A stretch of DNA of 10,232 nucleotides from Bacteroidia bacterium (GCA_025450095.1 JANWID010000352.1:1-10232); one strand, 5' to 3'. Numbered from the stretch's first letter, positions 1 through 6,367 are shown. Notes: generated by a model from the letters alone, not told the origin. Numbers and translations are program-made.

Positions 1-156
1 AGTATCCGGATTAATATTACAAATCCTGTAAACAGGATGAATCGAATTTAGTCCTGGTGCATACAGGTAAGCAAGGTTTTGATTACTCAGTTTTTTTGAG
101 CTTTCACAGCCTGACAGCAGTACCAGGCAACAAAAAATACCTGCACTACGGATCAT
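1..156 (-). CDS. N-terminal part of a lipoprotein, cut by the left window edge
   Basis: The reverse strand from 156 reads 52 codons without a stop to the window edge. It begins MIRSAGIFCCLVLLSGCESS: a basic residue, a hydrophobic stretch and an LLSGC lipobox, so signal peptidase II cleavage before Cys17 and lipid anchoring are predicted. The start ATG (156-154) overlaps the rmuC stop as ATGA, which suggests translational coupling and membership of the ung-rmuC operon. After the lipobox the segment NLAYLYAPGLNSIHPVYRI recalls the start of Bacteroidota GWxTD-domain lipoproteins, which often have a 'LHPxYxVxH'-like stretch here. The diagnostic domain lies outside the window, so that family is only a guess. 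The reading as a lipoprotein is well supported; its function is unknown. Confidence 0.75.
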   Translation of the reverse strand, partial: MIRSAGIFCCLVLLSGCESSKKLSNQNLAYLYAPGLNSIHPVYRICNINPDT

Positions 157-1529
157 AATTTATCAGTCACCTGTTCGGCATTATCCGGATCTTCTTCCTC
201 CAGGCCATCCGTTAAAAAGGAAGCAGGTAATTTTTTGGAAGCTTTAGCCCCAAGCTCTTTCAGCTTTTGAGCAGAACGGACAAGATTTCCAGAACCGGTT
301 GACAGCTTGTTTTTGGCATCTTCCCATACCCGTTGTGACCGGCTAATATGATCTCCTACTTTTTCAAGGTCACTGACAAATCCTACAAATTTATCATACA
401 ATGCACCTCCCTGGCGTGCAATCTCCCGGGCATTGGTATTGGTATATTCAAGCTTCCAAATGCTCGCAATGGTACGTAGAGTAGCCAATAATGTGGATGT
501 GCTTACCATAACAATATTATCATCAAAAGCATCATTGAAAATAGTGTTATCATTTGAAATCGCAGTATTGAAAGCAGGCTCAATGGGAACAAACAATAAT
601 ATAAAATCCAGTGTCTTCAGAGAACTCAGTTGCTGATATTTCTTTTCACTCAACCCTTTGATATGCCTCCTGAGCGAAGTGATATGTTCTTTTAGTGCGG
701 CTTCCTTCTCAGGTTCGGTAGTTGCACTGCTATAACGTTCATACGCAACTAATGAAACTTTAGAATCGATAATAATCGTTCTGTCATCCGGAAGCCTGAT
801 TAAAACATCAGGTTGTTGTCTCCTTCCATCTTCAGAAGTCATACTGTTCTGCAAAAAATATTCACGATCTTTTACCAGACCGGATCGTTCCAGGATGGTT
901 TCAAGAATTAATTCTCCCCAGTTGCCCTGTGTTTTTACCTGTCCTTTTAAAGCAGTTGTAAGATTCCGGGCTTCCTCACCAATGCTCTTATTCAGATCCT
1001 GAAGCATTCGCAGCTGTTCTTTCAGCGATTGGTTCTCCCTGATATTTTCTTTGTGCGTACTATTTACTGTATTTTCAAATTTTTCAATTTTTTCTTTTAA
1101 CGGATTCAGAATATCGGTCAGTTTGTCGGTATGCTGTTGTTGAATCAAACGAGAATTGTCGAATACAATTTTACTTGCAATATTCTCAAACTGTTCCTTG
1201 ATTTTTTTATGAAGATTCTCCAATTCTTCCCTGTGAAGCAACATCTTTTCTTCCAAGGCCTTGTTGGTCGAAGACAGCGATGTAATTTCGATCCGATGTT
1301 CTGTAACCTGGCTCCTGTTTAAGGCTAGTTCCTGCTTCAGGATATCAAGTTCTTTCTGTCCATCTTCAAGACGTTGATCGGATATTGTTTTACTATTCTT
1401 GAGGATATGATACTCTTCAAGTGTAAATGGAAGCGGTTTATCAAATTTCGATTTCGAAACGAACCAGCCTGCGACTCCACCGGCAATCAGCCCTGCAACT
1501 AAGATAACCAGAACTATTGTAATGCTCAT
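153..1529 (-). CDS. rmuC: RmuC-family DNA recombination protein
   Basis: This is a 458-residue member of the RmuC family, putative nucleases of the PD-(D/E)XK type. In E. coli RmuC limits inversions at short inverted repeats; its biochemical activity is poorly defined. The architecture is typical: an N-terminal membrane helix (about residues 3-24, with a GVAGW tail), a long charged coiled coil (about 38-195), the family motif GNWGE at 202-206, then a nuclease-like core with PDV at 240-242 and IIIDSKVSL at 252-260 (Asp255 and Lys257 are candidate catalytic residues). LLFVPIEPAF (311-320) and LLATLRTIASIW (347-358) are further conserved blocks. Length is normal for the family. The start ATG lies 48 nt after the stop of the upstream Omp85-like gene, and the stop overlaps the next lipoprotein gene, so it is probably co-transcribed with both. 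Confidence 0.95.
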   Translation of the reverse strand: MSITIVLVILVAGLIAGGVAGWFVSKSKFDKPLPFTLEEYHILKNSKTISDQRLEDGQKELDILKQELALNRSQVTEHRIEITSLSSTNKALEEKMLLHREELENLHKKIKEQFENIASKIVFDNSRLIQQQHTDKLTDILNPLKEKIEKFENTVNSTHKENIRENQSLKEQLRMLQDLNKSIGEEARNLTTALKGQVKTQGNWGELILETILERSGLVKDREYFLQNSMTSEDGRRQQPDVLIRLPDDRTIIIDSKVSLVAYERYSSATTEPEKEAALKEHITSLRRHIKGLSEKKYQQLSSLKTLDFILLFVPIEPAFNTAISNDNTIFNDAFDDNIVMVSTSTLLATLRTIASIWKLEYTNTNAREIARQGGALYDKFVGFVSDLEKVGDHISRSQRVWEDAKNKLSTGSGNLVRSAQKLKELGAKASKKLPASFLTDGLEEEDPDNAEQVTDKL

Positions 1530-1577
1530 AATCTTTTCTCCTATGACTTTTTCAAAATTAATGAATTCCCTGATGCA

Positions 1578-3317
1578 TCAGAAATAATTGATGAGCCCGA
1601 AATGAATTTTCGCAGCTTTGAAACGAATTGGGTCATTAAATTCTTTTCCAAGCGCATAGCTGAATGAAAATATTCCCAGTTTAGTTTCGAAATTAATACC
1701 CGCACCGAAACCAGAAGGTGTATCACTCAGGTAACCGGATTGTATGTTTCGTTCATACCAGGAAGCATTATAAAAAATAAATAAATTGGAATTTTCTTCC
1801 AGAATATACCGGAATTCCATCTTGCCGATTACATAAAGCGATGCTGTGAGTGATTCTTCATCAAAACCGCGTAATGTTTTTAATCCGCCGAAACGATATA
1901 GTTCATTGCTGAAAGTGTTTTTTCCCTGGATTCCTCCCCCACTAACACCCAGGTTGATTACGTTGCGGGAAAATAACGGTATGTAATAATCAAAAATAAT
2001 TTCACCACTATATTGCACTGTTTTCAGATCCAGGCTATCATAAATTTCAGAATTCAGATTCGCATTTTTTGAGATCTTTTTATTACCAGCCATACCTGAA
2101 ATTTCAACAAAGTATCCCTTACGGGGATTAAGACGGTAATCCAATTTCAGTGTACGATATCCCAGACCATACGAAGTAATTCTAACATCAGCGAAGGGAG
2201 GCAGGACCGTGCTGTTTTCATAAGCTTCGGTAGAAAGAAGTGTGGATTTTTTGTCATTCACAAACGCCCGGAGGTAATTCCCTCCACTGAGCAGGAATTG
2301 CACACCTCCCCCAAGCACCACTTCCAGATAAGAAGTATCTTTTTTATAAATTCCTAAATTGAAATCCAATCCAAAAGGAGTTGAAAATACAAAAGGATAA
2401 TTTGCCTTAATCTTTAGATCCTGAGTTTTCGGTTGGGGTTGTTTCCAGTTCAGGTCTAATAATTCTCCCCTCCCAAAACTACTTACCAGCCGCAGTCTTA
2501 TGTCACCGGTAACGATTACCTTTCCTGTTTTCTGGTTGTCGGGAAGAATTCCGATAATACCGTCCACCTGGCTCGCCTTACGATCATCCAGATACAAAAT
2601 CACATTCGCGGTCTCCTGAGCAAAAGAAACATTAAACGGACGAACTTCGGTCACCATTGGTAATTCCTTAAGGCGGCTTGAAATTTTCCGAACGAGACTT
2701 TCATTGTAAATGTCTCCAGGCTTCATGGAAAGGTAGTTATAAAGGTATTTTTCAGATAGCCTGGAATTCCCTTTCAACTCAATACTATCAATCGTTATTT
2801 TTTTTTCTTCCATGAGAAAAACTTCAGCAGTGACCAGGTTCTCTTCGAATGTAAAATTCCGATATTCCAGGCTTGCGAAAGGGTAGCCATGGTTTTCATA
2901 ATACGTAAGAATTTTTTTGTTCAGTCGGGAAATGCTTTCCGGCCGAAGGGCTTTATTATCGTATAGCTTTTCGCGAAAACCTGCTTCGATCAACATTCCT
3001 TCGTCGAGATTACCATTTTTCAGGCGACGCCACTTGTATTGGATTCCAGGAACCATATAAGCTGTTAATGTATCCTTATTGCCTTTTACACTATCGATGG
3101 AAGCGGCCAAAAATCCTGAATCATAAAATTCTGCCAGCATCTTATTCAGGCTACGGACTGCAGTAGTTGAATCAGCTTGCTTTTCAGAAGGCAGGTATGA
3201 TTTAAACTGTTTCATCTGAATAGTATCTGTATTGACGACATACAAAATACACTGTGCGGCTGTGGTCAAACTGGCCAGCAAAAAAAGCATTACCAAAATC
3301 AGACTGTATTTCGTCAT
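1578..3317 (-). CDS. POTRA / Omp85-superfamily outer-membrane protein (TamA-like)
   Basis: This is a 579-residue exported protein. The signal peptide is about residues 1-22 (MTKYSLILVMLFLLASLTTA then AQ). POTRA-like units follow: roughly 92-172 (containing ILTYYENHGYPFASLEY) and 175-246 (IDSIELKGNSRLSEKYL to VILYLDDR), with possibly a degenerate one at 28-90. The C-terminal half is a 16-strand-type barrel with NPRKGYFVEISG (398-409) and the Omp85 loop-6 signature GLKTLRGFDEE (478-488); it ends in Phe (HFGLINYF), as expected of a beta-signal. Omp85 proteins insert or move polypeptides or lipids across the outer membrane. At this length, with few POTRAs, it is closer to TamA or patatin-less D15 proteins than to BamA. 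A TTG at 3332-3330 would extend it by five residues and overlap the ung stop; I chose the ATG because it gives a clean signal peptide. It lies 11 nt after ung. Confidence 0.88.
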   Translation of the reverse strand: MTKYSLILVMLFLLASLTTAAQCILYVVNTDTIQMKQFKSYLPSEKQADSTTAVRSLNKMLAEFYDSGFLAASIDSVKGNKDTLTAYMVPGIQYKWRRLKNGNLDEGMLIEAGFREKLYDNKALRPESISRLNKKILTYYENHGYPFASLEYRNFTFEENLVTAEVFLMEEKKITIDSIELKGNSRLSEKYLYNYLSMKPGDIYNESLVRKISSRLKELPMVTEVRPFNVSFAQETANVILYLDDRKASQVDGIIGILPDNQKTGKVIVTGDIRLRLVSSFGRGELLDLNWKQPQPKTQDLKIKANYPFVFSTPFGLDFNLGIYKKDTSYLEVVLGGGVQFLLSGGNYLRAFVNDKKSTLLSTEAYENSTVLPPFADVRITSYGLGYRTLKLDYRLNPRKGYFVEISGMAGNKKISKNANLNSEIYDSLDLKTVQYSGEIIFDYYIPLFSRNVINLGVSGGGIQGKNTFSNELYRFGGLKTLRGFDEESLTASLYVIGKMEFRYILEENSNLFIFYNASWYERNIQSGYLSDTPSGFGAGINFETKLGIFSFSYALGKEFNDPIRFKAAKIHFGLINYF

Positions 3318-3328
3318 AAGGTGGTTGA

Positions 3329-4030
3329 TCAAACCCCTGCAGGATCCCAGTTGACTGGTTCCGACCCAATGTTCCGCAAGATTTCGTTAGCTCGCGAAAA
3401 ATGCCTGCAACCAAAGAAGCCCTGGTAAGCAGAAAAGGGTGATGGATGTGCTGCTTTAAGGATAAAATGTTTCCTGGGATCAATCAGAACTTCTTTCGCC
3501 TGTGCATATTTTCCCCAGAGCATAAAAATCACATTTTTTTTCTCAGCAGATATCAAACGGATTACGGCATCGGTGAATTGTTCCCATCCCTGGTTCTGAT
3601 GTGATCCAGCTTCTCCCATCCTAACGGTCAATGTTGCATTTAACAATAAAACACCCTGGCCAGCCCATTTCTGCAGATTTCCTGAAGCCGGCACCGGAAT
3701 TCCCAGATCCTGGTGCAACTCCTTAAAGATGTTTTTCAGCGAAGGTGGCTGGTTCATATTTCCAGATACCGAAAAACACAAGCCATGTGCCTGTCCAGGA
3801 CCATGATAAGGATCCTGTCCCAATATTACCACCCTGACAGCTTCAAAAGGAGTGCTGTCGAATGCATTAAAAATCAAAGATCCGGGAGGATAAATTGTTT
3901 TATTTTGAGCTTTTTCCTGAAGAAGAAAGGCTTTTAACTGTCTGAAATAATCAGCATTGAATTCATGCTGAAGTTTTATTTTCCAGCTTGCGTTTATTTT
4001 GGGAGATGTTACCTGTTCCTCTGCCTGCAT
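3329..4030 (-). CDS. ung: Uracil-DNA glycosylase, family 1
   Basis: This is a 233-residue cytoplasmic base-excision repair enzyme that removes uracil from DNA. Family-1 motifs are intact: the water-activating loop GQDPYHG at 71-77 (Asp73 the general base), the uracil-binding LLLNATLTVR at 128-137 (Asn131 the uracil-recognising residue), and the DNA-intercalating loop HPSPFSAYQGFFGCRHFS at 195-212 with catalytic His195. The intercalating position that is Leu in E. coli (HPSPLS) is Phe199 here. Length is close to the usual 220-230 residues. It is the first gene of the minus-strand cluster; the region upstream (4031-4240) is shared with a divergent small lipoprotein gene. No clean TAnnTTTG box was found on its own strand; TACGATTTG, with one extra spacer base, lies about 30 nt upstream. 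Confidence 0.98.
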   Translation of the reverse strand: MQAEEQVTSPKINASWKIKLQHEFNADYFRQLKAFLLQEKAQNKTIYPPGSLIFNAFDSTPFEAVRVVILGQDPYHGPGQAHGLCFSVSGNMNQPPSLKNIFKELHQDLGIPVPASGNLQKWAGQGVLLLNATLTVRMGEAGSHQNQGWEQFTDAVIRLISAEKKNVIFMLWGKYAQAKEVLIDPRKHFILKAAHPSPFSAYQGFFGCRHFSRANEILRNIGSEPVNWDPAGV

Positions 4031-4079
4031 CTTACTAAATTCCGAAATTTCCCTTCAAATCGTACCTCCCTGTTAATTA

Positions 4080-4110
4080 TTGGTTTCCTGAAAACTTTTC
4101 TCTAAATTTG
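4080..4110 (+). promoter_or_regulatory. Predicted Bacteroidota-type promoter for the small lipoprotein gene
   Basis: A -33 TTG at 4080-4082 is followed by exactly 20 nt and a perfect -7 box TAAATTTG at 4103-4110. That is the arrangement described for the primary sigma factor of Bacteroidota. Transcription would start near 4116 and leave an untranslated leader of about 125 nt before the ATG at 4241. Prediction from sequence only. Confidence 0.55.
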
Positions 4111-4185
4111 GCGTAATTACCGGACGAATCCTACATTGTTAGTAACTATCACGATTTATTAACATCCTGAATTTATTTGGCGTAA
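4107..4185 (+). repeat. Two direct copies of TTTGGCGTAA in the leader/promoter region
   Basis: The 10-mer TTTGGCGTAA occurs at 4107-4116 and again at 4176-4185, 69 nt apart, within the 210-nt intergenic region between ung and the small lipoprotein gene. The first copy begins inside the perfect -7 box; the second is preceded by TTTA, a one-mismatch -7 box (TTTATTTG, 4172-4179), but no TTG lies at a suitable distance upstream of it. They could be tandem promoters, a regulator site, or chance. Apart from these copies and the promoter, I see no ORF or structured RNA in 4031-4240. Confidence 0.35.
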
Positions 4186-4240
4186 GTTTCGTTACTTTGC
4201 AATTATCTAATATTTAAAGCGTTAAATCCAGATAAATAAC

Positions 4241-4372
4241 ATGAAGAAATTGTCTGCTATCTTGTTGGTTGCCCTTGCTTTCGGTCTTGTCAGTTCCTGC
4301 AAACCACGGGAAAAATGCCCGGCTTATGGAAAATACCAGCCTAAAAAGCAGGTATCTTCAACGAACTCCTGA
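4241..4372 (+). CDS. Very small lipoprotein (43 residues)
   Basis: The ORF starts MKKLSAILLVALAFGLVSSC and ends after 43 codons with TGA at 4370-4372. It has a basic N-terminus, a hydrophobic stretch and a LVSSC lipobox with Cys20 as the predicted lipidated residue. The mature peptide would be only 24 residues, with a second Cys at 26 in the segment KCPAYGKY. It is supported by its own well-formed promoter upstream and a terminator-like hairpin 26 nt after the stop, so it is likely a single-gene transcript. I recall similar tiny 'C-PAYG' lipoproteins among Bacteroidota genomes but know no function for them. A longer overlapping ORF in another frame (from 4269) has no export signal and is less convincing. 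Confidence 0.72.
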   Translation: MKKLSAILLVALAFGLVSSCKPREKCPAYGKYQPKKQVSSTNS

Positions 4373-4397
4373 TTCTGGCGTTCAAGTCATTTCCCCG

Positions 4398-4430
4398 ATC
4401 CGCTTTCTTATGGAGGCGGATTTCGCTTTT
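4398..4430 (+). terminator. Putative intrinsic terminator after the small lipoprotein gene
   Basis: ATCCGC at 4398-4403 pairs with GCGGAT at 4416-4421 across a 12-nt loop, with one extra G-T pair possible at the base. The T-rich run TTTCGCTTTTTAT follows. The 6-7 bp stem is modest and the tail is interrupted by CGC, but the position just downstream of a stop codon fits. Confidence 0.5.
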
Positions 4431-4459
4431 TATACCCACCAATTTTTATATTTAAAATA

Positions 4460-4490
4460 TTGAGCCATACGGGATTTTATTGTAGCTTTG
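4460..4490 (+). promoter_or_regulatory. Predicted promoter of the membrane-protein/regulator operon
   Basis: A -33 TTG at 4460-4462 is followed by 20 nt and a perfect -7 box TAGCTTTG at 4483-4490. The predicted start point is near 4497, about 13 nt before the ATG at 4510. The -7 box shares its last five bases with the palindrome at 4486-4500, so a bound protein would block the promoter. A perfect AT palindrome, ATATTT-A-AAATAT at 4448-4460, abuts the -33 element and could act as an UP-like element or be incidental. Confidence 0.6.
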
Positions 4491-4512
4491 TATTACAAAG
4501 TACTTTTAAATG
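4486..4512 (+). repeat. Palindromic operator-like element, copy 1 (ends at the start codon)
   Basis: CTTTG-TATTA-CAAAG (4486-4500) is a perfect 5-bp dyad with a 5-nt centre, followed by TACTTTTAAATG whose ATG is the start codon of the membrane-protein gene. The whole 27-nt block recurs at 5497-5523 with a single difference (A to G at the tenth position). It overlaps the -7 box, so an operator for the adjacent HTH_34 regulator is the simplest inference. Confidence 0.65.
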
Positions 4513-5139
4513 AAAAATGAAAAACACCTGGACGACCTGGTTGCCATTCGCGCAATTATGGAACGGTCAACACGATTTCTATCCCTGAGTGGATTATCGG
4601 GCATTTTTGCGGGGTTCTATGCTCTTCTTGGAGCAGCCCTGGTTTACGTCAGGATGAATTCGGTTTCATCACCCTATGCCCCCGCCACCTGGCCTCTTGA
4701 ACCGGGTGAAATCCTTCGTTATTACTCATTTTTTCTATTGGTTGCGGCTGGGGTACTGGTCCTTTCGGTTTTGACCGGGATCATTCTCACAATGAAAAAA
4801 GCCTCCCGTAGTGCAGAAAAATTCCTGAATCCAGCCTCACGAAGACTGGTGATCAACCTGCTTATACCCTTAGTAACCGGGGCCATCTTCTGTACCGAAA
4901 TGCTCCGGCAGGGAATGACCGAATGGATCGCTCCCGCGCTTCTTATATTTTACGGACTGGCGCTGATAAATGGCAGCAAGTACACCCTTGATGATATAAG
5001 GTATCTTGGAATTTGTGAAATCCTTATTGGGCTGATAGCATTATTTCTTCCAGGGCATGGATTACTTTTCTGGTCGGCAGGATTTGGTATTCTGCATATT
5101 ATATATGGAACAATGATGTACTACAAATACGACTCATGA
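4510..5139 (+). CDS. Six-helix integral membrane protein of unknown function, paired with a winged-helix regulator
   Basis: This is a 209-residue protein with a short charged N-terminus (KHLDDLVAIRAIMERSTRF) and about six predicted membrane helices at residues 26-48, 71-94, 112-130, 138-154, 164-181 and 184-204. The first contains SLSGLSGIFAGFYALLGAA. There are no enzyme motifs or charged residues arranged like a transporter's, and I know no named family. As I recall it, the arrangement 'ERSTRFLSLSGLSG membrane protein followed by a small HTH_34 regulator' recurs in Bacteroidota, so this is probably a conserved pair. Its stop overlaps the regulator start (ATGA, 5136-5139). An inner-membrane sensor or stress-response role is only inference. 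Base composition is richer in G+C than the 6368-7090 gene. Confidence 0.85.
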   Translation: MKNEKHLDDLVAIRAIMERSTRFLSLSGLSGIFAGFYALLGAALVYVRMNSVSSPYAPATWPLEPGEILRYYSFFLLVAAGVLVLSVLTGIILTMKKASRSAEKFLNPASRRLVINLLIPLVTGAIFCTEMLRQGMTEWIAPALLIFYGLALINGSKYTLDDIRYLGICEILIGLIALFLPGHGLLFWSAGFGILHIIYGTMMYYKYDS

Positions 5140-5429
5140 GTGGTGGCTTCAATAAGGCTTTTGAAAGCAAAGTCAGATTGGGGATCATGTCGCTGCTCAT
5201 GGTTAATTACCGGCTTGATTTCAATACGCTGAAAGAAATGCTTGATGTGACTGATGGGAACCTGGCAAGTCATGCCGCTGCTCTTGAAAAACTGGGTTTT
5301 ATTGAAGTGCGTAAACAATTTAAAGGTAAAAAGCCCTCTACAACCTATTCCGTAAGTCGCCTTGGAAAAAAATCATTTCTCGAACATCTGAATGCCCTTG
5401 AGGAAATCATTAAAAATACCAATGGGTAA
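5136..5429 (+). CDS. Small winged-helix transcriptional regulator (HTH_34-like)
   Basis: This 97-residue protein is almost entirely one winged-helix DNA-binding domain, related to the ArsR/MarR/PadR fold. The helix-turn-helix covers about residues 29-54, with TDGNLASHAAALEKLG (39-54) as turn plus recognition helix. The wing is VRKQFKGKKPSTTYSVS (58-74), and a C-terminal helix (77-93) is suitable for dimerisation. There is no ligand or metal-binding domain and no Cys. It overlaps the upstream membrane-protein gene by ATGA, so the two are translated from one message. Small regulators of this type usually bind palindromes as dimers; two near-identical palindromes flank this operon, which makes autoregulation plus control of the next gene the natural hypothesis. 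Family assignment is confident, target and signal are not. Confidence 0.9.
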   Translation: MSGGFNKAFESKVRLGIMSLLMVNYRLDFNTLKEMLDVTDGNLASHAAALEKLGFIEVRKQFKGKKPSTTYSVSRLGKKSFLEHLNALEEIIKNTNG

Positions 5430-5494
5430 AACCCCGTTGTAAATCCACCTACCTTGAGAATATTTTTAAACAAAAGCAATAATCCGGAATTATT

Positions 5495-5523
5495 TACTTT
5501 GTATTGCAAAGTACTTTTAAATG
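5495..5523 (+). repeat. Palindromic operator-like element, copy 2 (upstream of the next membrane operon)
   Basis: TACTTTG-TATTG-CAAAGTA (5495-5513) is a perfect dyad with 7-bp arms, longer than in copy 1. It is followed by the same CTTTTAAATG tail. Here the ATG (5521-5523) opens only ATG-TAT-TAA, and the next real gene starts 61 nt further on at 5584. The -7 box is imperfect (TTACTTTG, 5494-5501) and I see no good -33 TTG. The remainder of the 154-nt gap (5430-5583) shows no other feature. Confidence 0.65.
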
Positions 5524-5583
5524 TATTAAAATAAATTCTAAGAAAACTCATTTATCCTGATAACTGAGGTACGCAATAATGTT

Positions 5584-6321
5584 ATGACACAAAAGAATCA
5601 ACACAAAATTTTCAGCATGGTATTAATTTTCAGCATTGCAATGGGTTTCATGGAAGCTGCTGTTGTAATTTACCTGCGTGATATCTACTATCCTCATGGT
5701 TTTGGATTTCCTTTGGTTCCCATCAGCAAAATTCACAGTGGCGTTGAATTGATGCGTGAAGCTGCGACAATAATTATGTTGATTTCTATTGGTTGGCTGG
5801 CAGGAAACACACCTGCCCGGAGATTTGGATTTTTCCTACTGGCATTTGCAACCTGGGACCTGATATACTACCTCGCATTAAAGCTTGTCCTGGACTGGCC
5901 CTCCACCTTTATGGAATGGGATGTACTATTTCTGATCCCGATTCCATGGTTCGGACCAGTACTGGCACCATGCATTATTTCCACACTTATGATTTTTTTA
6001 TCTATTGTGATGCTTCGTTCGCCGGATTCTCCTTCTTTAAAAATTTTAACAACGAGAAGCTGGTTCCTGCTTATTTCAGGTTCGCTGATCATACTTACAT
6101 CTTTTGTTTCGGAATATATCCGTTACGTTGCCAACATAATTGATACAACCAGGGTTCAAGCCGAAGAAACATTGCCTTTGCAGGAACTCTCAAAATTTAT
6201 CCCCGAACAATTCAACTGGCTACTCTTTGGTGCAGGCTGCCTTGTAATTATTTCAGGAATAATCAATATTCATATTTCTGTTTCCAGAACAAGCCTGCAG
6301 TCACAACTTCAGACTTCATGA
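5584..6321 (+). CDS. Conserved multi-pass membrane protein of unknown function
   Basis: This 245-residue protein has about six hydrophobic helices (roughly 9-30, 59-75, 82-103, 122-145, 159-180, 211-232). Three stretches look strongly conserved: GFMEAAVVIYLR (21-32), FATWDLIYY (88-96) and EWDVLFLIPIPWFGPVLAP (111-129). I recall unannotated proteins with these blocks in Bacteroidota and other phyla, but no name or function. The charged and aromatic residues inside membrane segments (Glu24, Trp91-Asp92, Trp112-Asp113) suggest a specific activity rather than a passive anchor. It lies 61 nt after palindrome copy 2 and 46 nt before the DUF1361 gene, so it may lead an operon that ends with the DgkA-like kinase. 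Confidence 0.85.
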   Translation: MTQKNQHKIFSMVLIFSIAMGFMEAAVVIYLRDIYYPHGFGFPLVPISKIHSGVELMREAATIIMLISIGWLAGNTPARRFGFFLLAFATWDLIYYLALKLVLDWPSTFMEWDVLFLIPIPWFGPVLAPCIISTLMIFLSIVMLRSPDSPSLKILTTRSWFLLISGSLIILTSFVSEYIRYVANIIDTTRVQAEETLPLQELSKFIPEQFNWLLFGAGCLVIISGIINIHISVSRTSLQSQLQTS

Positions 6322-6367
6322 TCCATTGCTAAAATTTAAAATTATTTCATAACCTGAACTTTTATAA

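Noticed and set aside
3318..3332. TTG start extending the Omp85-like protein by five residues
   Set aside because: It would overlap the ung stop and place MINHL before an otherwise clean signal peptide; the ATG at 3317 is the better start.
3202..3483. Minus-strand 93-codon ORF spanning the end of ung and the start of the Omp85-like gene
   Set aside because: It is a shadow in another frame of two well-supported genes and has no family features.
4269..4463. A 64-codon plus-strand ORF overlapping the small lipoprotein
   Set aside because: It is in a different frame, has no export signal or recognisable motif, and runs across the terminator-like hairpin. The 43-codon frame has a classic lipobox and a better start.
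5425..5446. Possible terminator GGGTAAAACCCC just after the regulator
   Set aside because: The stem is only three to four base pairs and there is no T-run after it.
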